Source of the DNA: Ruminococcus_C callidus
GTDB lineage: Bacteria > Bacillota > Clostridia > Oscillospirales > Ruminococcaceae
Direction of reading: 5' to 3'
DNA length: 64,000 bases
Assembly: GCF_049562855.1 (NCBI RefSeq)
Contig: NZ_CP186925.1
Coordinates: 2,418,001 to 2,482,000 of the forward strand
Shown here: positions 24,940 through 33,216 of the stretch, piece by piece
How positions within the stretch are numbered: position 1 is the stretch's first letter
Layout: every line of letters begins with the position of its first letter
Notes under the pieces: model-generated
What the model was told of the DNA's origin: nothing
The model's database searches: none
The model's input: only the letters and a program-made list of their open reading frames with translations
Made by a program: the position numbers and the translations under genes

Positions 24940-26807
24940 ATTATACCCAAGCGCAGATTGACCGGGCAAACGCCGTCAGTCTGGAAGATTTTCTCCGCAC
25001 ACAGGGAGAGACGCTAATCAAAAGCGGACGAGAATACCGCTGGAAAGAACATGACAGCTTGACCGTCCGTGGAAACAAGTGGTTTCGACACAGCCAGAGC
25101 AAGGGCGGCTATCCCATTGATTTTGTCATGGAGTTTTACGGCAAGTCCTTTCCCGAAGCCGTCCAGCTTCTGACCGGCGAAAGCGGCGAGGGGCAGACCG
25201 AAGCCGCCACAGCACCGCCCACAGCGTTTCACTTGCCCTTGCACAACAGAACAGCCGACAGAGCAATTCAATATCTTTGCGAAAGCCGAGGTCTCAACAA
25301 AACGCTTGTTGAGGCTTTTCTTCTTTCCGGGGATATTTACGAGGACGCAAAGCGGCACAATGCTGTGTTTGTCGGCAGAGACCGAAGCGGTACGCCGAGA
25401 TACGCCCATGTGCGAGGAACGGCAGACCCATTCAGACAGGACATTGCCGGGTCTGACAAATCCTATCCGTTCCACTATGAGGGAAACGGCAACCAGCTCT
25501 TTGTCTTTGAAGCACCGATTGACCTTTTGTCCTTTATCTGCCTTTATCCGCAGGACTGGCAGACAAGGAGCTACCTTGCCCTGGGCGGCGTTTCAGGCAA
25601 AGCCCTTGACCGTTTCCTTTCTGAACGCAAGGACACCCGAAAAGTGTTCCTCTGCCTTGACAGCGACACCGCAGGAAGTGAAGCCTGCACCCGGCTGGCA
25701 CAGGACATTCCCGGCGAGATCGCCGTCATTCGCCTTGTCCCGGCAAGGAAAGACTGGAACGATGTTCTCCGTCAGCAAGGGGACATTCCCAGCCGCAAAT
25801 TCATAGCCGAGACAATCACGATGCGAGAGCTGCCCACCGCCCAGCCTGTCCCAATGCTCCGTATGGCTGATGTGGAGCTGACGAGCGTGGATTGGCTATG
25901 GTTTCCGTATATCCCATTTGGAAAGCTGACCATCATACAGGGCAACCCCGGCGAGGGCAAGACCTACTTTGCCATGCGTCTTGCGGCGGCTTGCACCAAC
26001 CGAAAGCCCTTGCCCGGTATGGAAACCCTTGAGCCTTTCAACATCATCTACCAGACCGCAGAGGACGGCCTGGGCGATACCGTCAAGCCCCGACTGATGG
26101 AAGCGGAAGCAGACCTTGAAAGAGTGCTTGTCATTGACGATAGGGACACACCGCTGACCCTTGCCGATGAGCGCATAGCAAGGGCAATCCGGGAAAACAA
26201 CGCAAGGCTTGTTATCATTGACCCGGTGCAGGCGTTTCTGGGCGCAGATGTGGACATGAACCGGGCAAACGAGGTGCGCCCGATATTCCGCAGTCTGGGA
26301 GACATTGCACAGGCTACCGGGTGCGCTATCGTGCTGATTGGACACCTGAACAAAGCCGCAGGAACGCAAAGCACCTACCGGGGATTGGGGTCTATCGACA
26401 TTACGGCGGCAGTCCGCAGTCTGCTCTTTATCGGTAAGCTGAAGGACAGCCCCACAACAAGGGTGCTTATCCATGAGAAAAGCTCCCTTGCGCCGCCCGG
26501 ACAGTCCCTTGCCTTTTCTCTGGGAGACGAGAAAGGCTTTGAATGGATAGGAGCTTATGACATTACCGCTGACGAGCTTCTTGCCGGGACGGACACCGCC
26601 AAGACCGAAAGCAAGACCGCACAGGCGCAAATGCTCATTCTGGAACTGCTTGCAGATGGAAAGCGTATGCCGAGCGCAGAGCTGGAAAAGGCAGTCAATG
26701 AGCGTGGGATTTCCTCACGCACCATGAGAACGGCAAAGAGCCGTATCGGGGACAGACTTGTGACCGAGAAAGACGGCACCGCATGGGTCTGCTATCTCCG
26801 AAACTGA
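24936..26807 (+). CDS. Primase/TOPRIM-RepA-like ATPase fusion
   Basis: 623 residues. The first 300 are a DUF3991 plus TOPRIM-type unit (VFVGRDRSGTPRYAHVRGT, LFVFEAPIDLLS, KVFLCLDSDTAGSEAC). The second half is an AAA/RecA-type helicase with Walker A QGNPGEGKTYF at about 336-343, Walker B RLVIIDPVQAFL, and VLIGHLNKAAGTQSTYRGLGS. The end is a winged helix. It overlaps mobA by 4 bases. It probably primes and drives replication from the iterons just downstream. Confidence 0.82.
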   Translation: MNYTQAQIDRANAVSLEDFLRTQGETLIKSGREYRWKEHDSLTVRGNKWFRHSQSKGGYPIDFVMEFYGKSFPEAVQLLTGESGEGQTEAATAPPTAFHLPLHNRTADRAIQYLCESRGLNKTLVEAFLLSGDIYEDAKRHNAVFVGRDRSGTPRYAHVRGTADPFRQDIAGSDKSYPFHYEGNGNQLFVFEAPIDLLSFICLYPQDWQTRSYLALGGVSGKALDRFLSERKDTRKVFLCLDSDTAGSEACTRLAQDIPGEIAVIRLVPARKDWNDVLRQQGDIPSRKFIAETITMRELPTAQPVPMLRMADVELTSVDWLWFPYIPFGKLTIIQGNPGEGKTYFAMRLAAACTNRKPLPGMETLEPFNIIYQTAEDGLGDTVKPRLMEAEADLERVLVIDDRDTPLTLADERIARAIRENNARLVIIDPVQAFLGADVDMNRANEVRPIFRSLGDIAQATGCAIVLIGHLNKAAGTQSTYRGLGSIDITAAVRSLLFIGKLKDSPTTRVLIHEKSSLAPPGQSLAFSLGDEKGFEWIGAYDITADELLAGTDTAKTESKTAQAQMLILELLADGKRMPSAELEKAVNERGISSRTMRTAKSRIGDRLVTEKDGTAWVCYLRN

Positions 26808-26819
26808 CAACAGGAACAC

Positions 26820-26877
26820 GGCAAGCGTGGCAAAGACGGCAAGGGTTTTATAGATACCTTAATGTTGCCGCCTTGCC
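26820..26877. repeat. Candidate replication origin iterons of element A
   Basis: GGCAA occurs at 26820, 26829 and 26838 (period 9), then, after an AT-rich gap, inverted copies TTGCC at 26865 and 26873. The position directly after the primase-helicase gene and the shared TTGCC/GTTGC core with element B point to an origin. Confidence 0.55.
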
Positions 26878-26949
26878 TTGTTCCCTCATACTGACACCGC
26901 CCGATGATGAACAGTCACCGGGCATTTTTCATTTACAGGAGGATTTTGA

Positions 26950-27108
26950 ATGAACAATACCGCAACCAACAGTACCCCTTGCCCGACTGTGAGAAAGCAG
27001 ATCGGCAAGACAACCTATATCGTCCGTGTGCATTTCAGCGAGACCGCCAAGGAGACAATGGAGGACAAAATCAAGCGTCTGCTCCGTGAGGAAGTCCGCA
27101 AAATGTGA
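26950..27108 (+). CDS. tnpW: TnpW-family transposon protein
   Basis: ATG 26950 follows AGGAGG; 52 residues. IGKTTYIVRVHFSETAKETMEDKI is the TnpW pattern. It is the last gene before the right end of element A. Its role is unknown. Confidence 0.75.
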   Translation: MNNTATNSTPCPTVRKQIGKTTYIVRVHFSETAKETMEDKIKRLLREEVRKM

Positions 27109-27155
27109 CTTCTTTTTGAATTTGATGAAAAAGTCCTTGACTTTTCGTCTCTGGT

Positions 27156-28040
27156 AAGACTGCAAAATCCATTTTGATCTCATGCTCCGCAAGACTTGCC
27201 TGCTTTTCTATCAATTCCGTTTTGGATATTACAGCATATGACGAAATGCAACTGGATAAAATCGGTGATCGAAAGACTGCCCTTTTCATCATCATTTCGG
27301 ACACAGACGCCACTTTCAATTTTCTGGTGGCAATGTTGTACACCCAAATGTTTAACTTGCTTTGCACAAAAGCAGACAACAATCCGGACGGCAGCGGAAA
27401 ATTAAAACATCATGTTCGCTGCTTGCTGGACGAATTTGCCAATATCGGGCAAATTCCAGATTTCGATAAACTGATAGCGACTATTCGTAGTCGAGAAATA
27501 TCAGCCTGCATTATCCTGCAAGCACAATCGCAATTAAAAGCGATCTACAAGGACAATGCAGATACTATCGTGGGAAACTGCGATTCCACCTTGTTCTTGG
27601 GTGGCAAAGAAAAGTCAACGCTCAAAGAGATCTCCGAATCTCTTGGAAAAGAGACCATTGACGACTACGATACCTCCAGAACACGAGGACAGTCAGAATC
27701 CTACGGTATGAACTACAAAAAACTTGGAAAGGAGTTGATGTCACAAGATGATCTAAACACAATGGATGGCAGCAAGTGTATCTTACAAGTTCGTGGAGTT
27801 CGTCCGTTTTTCTCCCGTAAATATGATATTACAAAACACAAACGATACCCTTTGCTCATGGATTCCAATCCCCAGAATATGTTTGACATTGCATCGTATA
27901 TCAAGCGAAAAAGAGAAAAGAATGCACGCTATGCTCAAATTTCGCCAGACGAACCTATTGAAACATTTCAAGCGATGCAAGCTTCATCAGAACCAGAAAT
28001 TGAAACGGACGTAAGCACAGAAGAACTTGATTTTATCTAA
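27156..28040 (+). pseudogene. VirD4-type coupling protein, C-terminal part
   Basis: The frame resumes as KTAKSILIS directly after the GGT shared with the left junction. It carries Walker B (VRCLLDEFANIG), the IATIRSREIS and ILQAQSQLKAIYKDNADTIVGNCD motifs of the TraG/VirD4 family, and a normal C-terminus. It has no start of its own; an internal ATG could at best give an inactive fragment without Walker A. Confidence 0.88.
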
Positions 28041-28055
28041 CTTGGAGGAAAAGCA

Positions 28056-28352
28056 ATGAAGAAAATGATGATTGCAAAAGTAGCAACCCTGAAGAATACT
28101 GCTCGCATCAAAAAGATGATTGCAGCAGCCGTTACAGCATTGTGCATGGGCGTAATGCTGTCTATGACCGTTTTTGCAGATGGTGCATCTGTAGACACTA
28201 GCAGCTTTTTGGACACCGTAGAAACCGTTTTGAAGGCTGTCTGCATCTTGATTGGTGCCGGTCTGGGCGTATGGGGCGTTGTAAACCTGATCGAAGGCTA
28301 TGGTAACGATAACCCCGGTGCAAAGTCGCAGGGTATGAAACAGTTCATGGCT
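28056..28352 (+). pseudogene. Maff2-family membrane protein, N-terminal part (split by element B)
   Basis: 99 codons: a basic start, a signal-like helix ending VFADGA, then a membrane segment in VCILIGAGLGVWGVVNLIEGYGND, the Maff2 signature. It is cut at KQFMA; element B then gives only Asn and a stop. The rest continues at 39035. The joined protein would be 123 residues with a second membrane segment. Maff2 proteins sit between virD4 and virB6 in these ICEs and are VirB2-like in size. Confidence 0.85.
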
Positions 28353-28423
28353 AATTAGTTGGAACAAAAAACGAAAGGAAAAGCACAATCCAGACGGTAT
28401 CAGCGGCAGGCTACAAGAATAAA

Positions 28424-28452
28424 TTGTGATTTCACAAGATTGGTGCTATAAT
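28424..28452 (+). promoter_or_regulatory. Promoter with overlapping palindrome at the left end of element B
   Basis: TTGTGA (28424-28429) and TATAAT (28447-28452) are 17 bases apart. TTGTGA-TT-TCACAA forms a palindrome over the -35, a likely operator. A strong hairpin, CCGGGGC/GCCCCGG (28469-28486), lies in the leader before the regulator gene. Confidence 0.65.
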
Positions 28453-28515
28453 AAGAGAAAAGTTCCTGCCGGGGCAGCCGCCCCGGTGGTATAGATAGAA
28501 AGGCAGGAAAACAAT

Positions 28516-28788
28516 ATGCACATCAGCTATAAGCCACTCTGGCACACACTGTTAGAGCGTGATATGAGAAAAGAGGATTTAAGGCTTGCCGCTGGTATGA
28601 CAACAAATATGATTGCCAACATGAGCAAAGAGGGAAAGCACATCAGCATGGATACATTAGCCCGTATCTGCGAAACGCTGAATTGTGAGATTACCGATGT
28701 GATTGAGTTAGTACCAGACGAGCCTGCTTCCACAGGAGGTAAGGAACATGAGCGAATTGAAACCAAGAATAACGGAAAACGGAATTGA
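28516..28788 (+). CDS. XRE-like helix-turn-helix regulator
   Basis: A 90-residue Cro/YozG-like protein: RKEDLRLAAGMTTNMIANMSKEGKHISMDTLARICETLNCEITDVIE. It follows a promoter with a palindrome it may bind. It overlaps tnpV by 41 bases. Confidence 0.8.
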   Translation: MHISYKPLWHTLLERDMRKEDLRLAAGMTTNMIANMSKEGKHISMDTLARICETLNCEITDVIELVPDEPASTGGKEHERIETKNNGKRN

Positions 28789-29125
28789 TTATATCCTTGT
28801 CGGAGATTATTACATCCCGGACTTGAAACTGCCGGAGGAACACCGCCCTATCGGAAAGTACGGACGGATGCACCGGGAATATTTAAGGGAAGTCCACCCA
28901 GCCAGATTGAATACATTGATACTGACCGGGGAATTGTGGACATATCTTGCAGACCTGAACGAACAGGCACAGGAACGGTTAGACACCATCATGGAGCAGA
29001 TGAAAACTGCCGAGGGCGTAACCGAGGAATTGAAGCGTACCCACCAAATGGAATGGGTGCAGCGTTGCAATAACATTCATAACCGGGCAGAAGAAATTGT
29101 TTTGCATGAGATGATTTATTCATAA
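28748..29125 (+). CDS. tnpV: TnpV-family transposon protein
   Basis: 125 residues, with DYILVGDYYIPDL, IGKYGRMHREYLREVHP and HQMEWVQRCNN as in the element A copy, but clearly diverged. AGGAGGTAAGGAAC precedes ATG 28748. Confidence 0.85.
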   Translation: MSELKPRITENGIDYILVGDYYIPDLKLPEEHRPIGKYGRMHREYLREVHPARLNTLILTGELWTYLADLNEQAQERLDTIMEQMKTAEGVTEELKRTHQMEWVQRCNNIHNRAEEIVLHEMIYS

Positions 29126-29154
29126 CGGGAGCAATTAAATCGGAGGTATATAAG

Positions 29155-30117
29155 ATGATTGAAATTGTATTTGGTGAAAGTGCCTGTGGAAGTTTGAAAA
29201 TTGCCCAAACTTACGGCAAGGGAAAGTATAGAGGAAGTGCTGTTTCAATATTTATGAGGCATGAAGACGGGAGTGTTCCATCTTCAGATGAAATGAAAAA
29301 AGCACAGCTTCAAGCACAGGAACAAGAACGCATTGCTTGGGAGAATGCTATTCCATTGGGAGGCAAGAGCTGTGATGTTTATTGTTTTGATATGGCTCTT
29401 AGTGTGGGAGATATTTCTGATAATGGAATTGGCGAACAGCGGAAAAATGTTTTCAAGAAAATGCTGTCTGTCTGCTTTGTAGAGGATTTAGATTATCAGG
29501 TTGAAGAAAAAATACAGAAAATTAAAACTACATTGACCTCAGTGATTGAACGATATGTAGCTGGGGAAGAAATTCGCATTTGGTATAGCTATAATCCAGA
29601 TGAGCTTTGTGGTATGTATTGGCTTATGAAACAACTTCAACCCTTAAACTGCCAGACAACAATTTATTTGGTTAAGTTACCTACATGGGAATATGGAAAA
29701 GAAAATACTATGACATCCAAAATAGCATGGGGCGAGGTCTCTCCTGGCGAATGGGGAAACTATATAACTCTACAAGAGAAAGCTAATCCTGTATTTCTTT
29801 CAGCTTGTGCTATGAAATGGAATCAACTTCAAAATGAAAATGCACCTTTGCGTGCAATGTTAAATGGTAAATTGCAAAGCGTTTCAGAAGATATATATGA
29901 TAGTTTCATTCTTCGTGAAATTGCGGAACAGCCAGAGCAATTCAAAATGGCTATTGTCATAGGTAATGTTTTAGGAAAATATCAACTTGGAATTAGTGAT
30001 GTATGGATTTCCAATCGCATTGATAAAATGCTTGAAGATGGTGTGTTGGAAATTATACAGGACGCACCAAAGGGAGAAACAAATTATCGCCGAATATTAA
30101 GAAAACGAATGAAGTAA
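29155..30117 (+). CDS. DUF1835/DUF3658-family protein (cargo)
   Basis: 320 residues, starting MIEIVFGESACGSLKIA, the DUF1835-type opening; the middle GEEIRIWYSYNPDELCGMYWL and the C-terminal winged-helix-like tail agree with the DUF3658 partner domain. Function unknown. The gene is AT-rich compared with its neighbours, has GGAGG before its start, and occupies the slot after tnpV, where element A holds its ABC exporter. Confidence 0.7.
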   Translation: MIEIVFGESACGSLKIAQTYGKGKYRGSAVSIFMRHEDGSVPSSDEMKKAQLQAQEQERIAWENAIPLGGKSCDVYCFDMALSVGDISDNGIGEQRKNVFKKMLSVCFVEDLDYQVEEKIQKIKTTLTSVIERYVAGEEIRIWYSYNPDELCGMYWLMKQLQPLNCQTTIYLVKLPTWEYGKENTMTSKIAWGEVSPGEWGNYITLQEKANPVFLSACAMKWNQLQNENAPLRAMLNGKLQSVSEDIYDSFILREIAEQPEQFKMAIVIGNVLGKYQLGISDVWISNRIDKMLEDGVLEIIQDAPKGETNYRRILRKRMK

Positions 30118-30129
30118 TAACCACAGCAC

Positions 30130-30175
30130 AAACCGCTGCTACATGGAATCCAACAAACCATGCAACAGCGGTTTT
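30130..30175. terminator. Terminator between convergent genes
   Basis: AAACCGCTG pairs with CAGCGGTTT, with an inner CATGG/CCATG stem. Confidence 0.7.
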
Positions 30176-30178
30176 CCT

Positions 30179-30991
30179 TTACCGTTTTTTCCTCTGGTTG
30201 ATAGGCGTTCCCGTTTTCTTTGATTTTTGGAGAATCCGAATAAGCCAGCGAAATTCTTCATCTGACAGATTTTTATAGTTGATACCGAGCTGCTTGCAGT
30301 AAAGCACTGCCAGTTTTTCCAAACGGCTGCCCTTGAAATTTTCGACCGCTTCCAGATTTTCTTTCAGTTCATTGGCAACAGTGGTCTGGGGCGCACTCTC
30401 ACTATCCTTTTTATGGGTTTCCCGAATATCCCGGATAATCAGGTTTAGGTCATCCAGAACCATGTGGCTGAAATATTCATCATCACTGATATGGGCGGCT
30501 TGCAGCACTTTCAAATGTGGGTCATCTTCGCCAGGGCGATACCGTTCTATGATTTCATGTCGGACAGTATCGACAAGGGTGTTGAGGTTTTGAATCTGCA
30601 TGGTGGCAATCCCATCCACATAAATCTCAATGTCCGCAAGAAACTTGATAAAGTCCTTATGGGTGGCAAGTTCGCAGAGCAGACGGTTGTTGATCCGACC
30701 GCTTTTCAGAAGTGCAACCATTTCATCGTTCAAATGCAGCTCCGTCAGTGGCGTGTTGATCTGCTCCCTGTTCTCTGTCCGGCACAGCAGATAATCGACG
30801 GAAACCCCATAGAAGTCTGCCAGCGTGATAAGGTTGCCATGATTGATTTCCTTAAAATCTTCTTTTTCATAACTGCCAAGGGCTGATTTAGAAATACCCG
30901 TTAGTTTTGATAGTTCTTCCAGATTTAAGCCTTTGTCCTTGCGGAGTTCCCAAAGGCGTTCCTGTATGCTTGTTGCTCCTTTCATGGGCAC
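30179..30991 (-). CDS. XRE-family transcriptional regulator
   Basis: 270 residues. The N-terminal 70 residues are a classic helix-turn-helix (IQERLWELRKDKGLNLEELSKLTGISKSALGSYE). The rest is helical and unknown. It reads against the element and probably represses transfer or excision genes from the palindrome in its promoter. GAGCGTG/GGAGC sequences stand before the ATG. Confidence 0.85.
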   Translation of the reverse strand: MPMKGATSIQERLWELRKDKGLNLEELSKLTGISKSALGSYEKEDFKEINHGNLITLADFYGVSVDYLLCRTENREQINTPLTELHLNDEMVALLKSGRINNRLLCELATHKDFIKFLADIEIYVDGIATMQIQNLNTLVDTVRHEIIERYRPGEDDPHLKVLQAAHISDDEYFSHMVLDDLNLIIRDIRETHKKDSESAPQTTVANELKENLEAVENFKGSRLEKLAVLYCKQLGINYKNLSDEEFRWLIRILQKSKKTGTPINQRKKR

Positions 30992-31031
30992 ACGCTCCTT
31001 TCCAACGGTTTCATTGCTGCCGCTTATCTGG

Positions 31032-31061
31032 ATTATATCACACTTTCCGTAATCGTGGAAA
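31032..31061 (-). promoter_or_regulatory. Promoter and palindrome of the XRE gene
   Basis: Read on the minus strand TATAAT (31037-31032) has a TTTCCA-like -35 about 18 bases upstream, and TTTCC (31044-31048) / GGAAA (31057-31061) form an inverted repeat between them. This suits autoregulation. Confidence 0.5.
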
Positions 31062-31117
31062 TTTCTGATTTTTACCCTTAATTCCTACTTTGTGGACATA
31101 CGGCACAGGGCACAAAA

Positions 31118-31210
31118 ATGTTCTATGATACAGGTAGTTCATCGATGGATTATTCCAATCGAATGACCAGCCTGTGTGGGATATGCTTCCCCGGCGATGT
31201 AGCGCCATGA
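31118..31210 (+). CDS. Possible 30-residue leader peptide
   Basis: ATG 31118 opens a 30-codon frame ending FPGDVAP; a second 10-codon frame (MNFGRDMEEP) starts at 31207 with ATGA overlap. The ribosome sites are weak. The surrounding 31062-31468 has no larger gene and may be a regulated leader for the genes at 31469 onward. Confidence 0.25.
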   Translation: MFYDTGSSSMDYSNRMTSLCGICFPGDVAP

Positions 31211-31468
31211 ATTTTGGCAGGGATATGGAGGAACCCTGACCAAAACGAGCGTACCAAAGGGAGCGATACGCCGCTGTGAGATTCAGGGGAGGAACGACAC
31301 CGGGGAGAACTGGCGAACTGACACCGAAATGATACCGAAACACAACAATCTGATAGGGGGACAGTCTACCCTATCGCTGATACTTCGGGAGATTTTAAGC
31401 GGCTCTATGGCTGTAATTTTACCGAAAATCGCCCCGAAACCATACACTAAAACGGGAGGAAGCGCAAT

Positions 31469-31657
31469 ATGCCGAGAATGAGCAAAAAGAGGAAGTATGA
31501 GCTTTCCTTTTACCTCAATGACCGGGGGCGTGTCACTTACAACGAATTATGCCGGAAATGCCAGCATGGGTGCAAGCAGAGCTTCCGGGCGGTTGTGATT
31601 GACTGCCCCTGTTATTTATCCAAACGAGCAAAGAAAAAGGAGGAACACACAGAATGA
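31469..31657 (+). CDS. Small Cys-containing protein of element B
   Basis: 62 residues after GGGAGGA. CRKCQHGCKQ and DCPCYL could bind zinc; the tail is Lys-rich. It overlaps the next gene by 4 bases. The function is unknown. Confidence 0.6.
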   Translation: MPRMSKKRKYELSFYLNDRGRVTYNELCRKCQHGCKQSFRAVVIDCPCYLSKRAKKKEEHTE

Positions 31658-31995
31658 ATTTTGAATTTATGACGATAGACACACCATTGCCGCCCTGTAT
31701 GCCTTTTCCCAGAGCGTTGACAGGATTTCCAGTCAGCAGCACCGCAAAGGTCATGTACTGCCGGATGCTGGACGCTATGCTCTCCAAAGGGCAGGAGGAC
31801 GAGAACGGAATCCTCTTTGTCTGCTTCCCTGTCACAGCCATTGCCGCAGTCCTGTCCCGCAGCTCCATGACGGTCAAGCGTTCTCTGAATGAACTGGAAA
31901 CTGCCGGACTTATCATGCGGGTGCGTCAGGGCATTGGAGAACCAAACCGGATTTATGTGCTGATACCGGGAAAGGAGGACGCTGCCCTTGCCTGA
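31654..31995 (+). CDS. RepA_N-like replication initiator domain protein
   Basis: 113 residues: FPRALTGFPVSSTAKVMYCRMLDAML and SRSSMTVKRSLNELETAGLIMRVRQG match the winged-helix N-terminus of Gram-positive RepA proteins. Only that domain is present. It may start replication of the excised circle with the CHC2 and VapE proteins downstream. Confidence 0.7.
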   Translation: MNFEFMTIDTPLPPCMPFPRALTGFPVSSTAKVMYCRMLDAMLSKGQEDENGILFVCFPVTAIAAVLSRSSMTVKRSLNELETAGLIMRVRQGIGEPNRIYVLIPGKEDAALA

Positions 31996-32284
31996 TACCT
32001 CAAAGCTGGAAAAACTCAATCGGGAGTTGGAAAAAAGCGAAAAGAAACTGCGGAAAGCCATCAATGATGAAAAGGCATTGCAGCACCAGTTGAAACAGCT
32101 TACCCGAAAGGAACGGACGCACCGGCTCTGTACCCGTGGCGGTATGCTGGAAAGTTTTCTGCAAGAGCCGGAACGCCTGACAGATGATGATGTCATGCTG
32201 TTGTTGAAACTCATTTTTCACAGACAGGACACGCAGGAACTATTGAAAAAACTGCTGGAACGGGAGATGCCGGAACCCCCTTAG
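31988..32284 (+). CDS. DUF3847 protein
   Basis: TTG 31988 follows AAAGGAGGA; 98 residues; coiled coil plus RTHRLCTRGGMLES as in element A. Its stop codon lies inside the first stem of oriT B, so translation and the oriT overlap. Confidence 0.75.
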   Translation: MPDTSKLEKLNRELEKSEKKLRKAINDEKALQHQLKQLTRKERTHRLCTRGGMLESFLQEPERLTDDDVMLLLKLIFHRQDTQELLKKLLEREMPEPP

Positions 32285-32334
32285 TTTACTAAGGGCGCAA
32301 TTATACACCACCCAGAGGTTGGTGCATTGCGTTC
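32278..32334 (-). other. oriT: oriT of element B (MOBQ type, Ti-plasmid-like nick region)
   Basis: The minus strand reads a hairpin (CACCA 32306-32310 with TGGTG 32320-32324), then TATAATTGCG/CCCTTAG. This fits the Ti/RSF1010 nick consensus recalled from the literature; cutting is expected between 32296 and 32295. The stem CCCTTAG/CTAAGGG (32278-32295) lies on the other side, as in element A. Confidence 0.82.
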
Positions 32335-32553
32335 TCCGAAGGCTCCTCGCCGGAGGGCTGTGATTTTCCGCAGTCATGGTCTGCTCCAAATCATACAGGG
32401 GACGCTACGCCGTCTCCGCTCCGCTTCGGTCGGTGCAGGGCAAACGTCCACTGGACGTTTTGCACCCCTGCGCTGGCTGCCGCCAGCTACCCTTTTGTGG
32501 ACTTGCCATCTGGGGACACCTTGCCTTGCAAGCTGTTCCCAGCCGACAAGTTT
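32335..32553 (+). other. Conserved folded tract behind oriT B
   Basis: Stems include ACGTCCA/TGGACGT (about 32448-32459) and GCTGGC/GCCAGC (32472-32487, equivalent to GCCGC/GCGGC in A). TGTGGACTTGCC (32496-32507) and ACAAGTTT (32546-32553) are shared with element A. No gene is seen. Confidence 0.6.
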
Positions 32554-32630
32554 CATAAAATATGCTATCTTTTCGATAGCCAATGAAGTATAATGAAGAT
32601 GACAACAAATCGGGATTGGTAGGTGATAGT

Positions 32631-32957
32631 ATGAAAAAGAAAACAAAGATTATTATTGGAATTTTGGTTGTTTTTGCAATTTTAGTGGCAGGAATTAGTT
32701 ATAGAGGATATATAAAGGCACACACATTTACACTCTCTGGCAATGAACAGATACAATCAATCACAGGAACTGTAAAAGTAAGTAGTCCGAAAGATACAGA
32801 AGTGATTTTTATTGATGTAAAAACTGGGGTAAATTATGCTATTCCTTATATTACCTCTGGAGCAAGTGAAACGATTAAGCTTGAAAAGGGAAAATGGTAT
32901 AGTGTTGAAACGGGCGAAGGACTTACAATGAGTTTGGTGAATGTTCGTATAGAATAG
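32631..32957 (+). CDS. Small membrane-anchored protein (cargo)
   Basis: I take ATG 32631 because the hydrophobic anchor starts there: MKKKTKIIIGILVVFAILVAGI, then 85 outside residues. 108 residues, no family recognised. It is AT-rich and lies between oriT and mobA, where element A has none, so it looks like a recent insert. Confidence 0.6.
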   Translation: MKKKTKIIIGILVVFAILVAGISYRGYIKAHTFTLSGNEQIQSITGTVKVSSPKDTEVIFIDVKTGVNYAIPYITSGASETIKLEKGKWYSVETGEGLTMSLVNVRIE

Positions 32958-33216
32958 ATAGGGCGTATATTTATTTTTTTGTGGGGCGTAGGATCAAAAG
33001 TCAATAGAAAAAGATATGAGAAAGCATAAATAAAATTCCAGTTTATCAGCTTCACATCGGGTCAACTTGCCCCGAACTTTTACAACTAAATACCTGCCGC
33101 CCACACAGCGGCACACCGAGCAGGAAATCTGAAAAAGGTCTCCTGCTTTTTTTCTGCCCAAAATGAGGTGGTAAAACGCCACCCCATCCGCCAATCACAG
33201 AAAGGAGTGACACGAA

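Larger units (their letters stand above)
17635..27155 (+). mobile_element. Nested element A: mobilizable serine-recombinase transposon in virD4
   Basis: CTGGT is present at both junctions (17630-17634 and 27151-27155), and the interrupted gene resumes in frame. About 9.5 kb. Content in order: large serine recombinase, TnpV, ABC exporter, oriT, DUF3847, MobA, primase-helicase, iterons, TnpW. This resembles Tn4451/mobilizable transposon families. G+C is high except for the AT-rich exporter cargo, which seems to have been acquired separately. Confidence 0.88.

Noticed and set aside
27174..28040. Independent gene starting at 27174
   Set aside because: The frame continues upstream to the GGT shared with virD4 and carries only the C-terminal motifs of that family.
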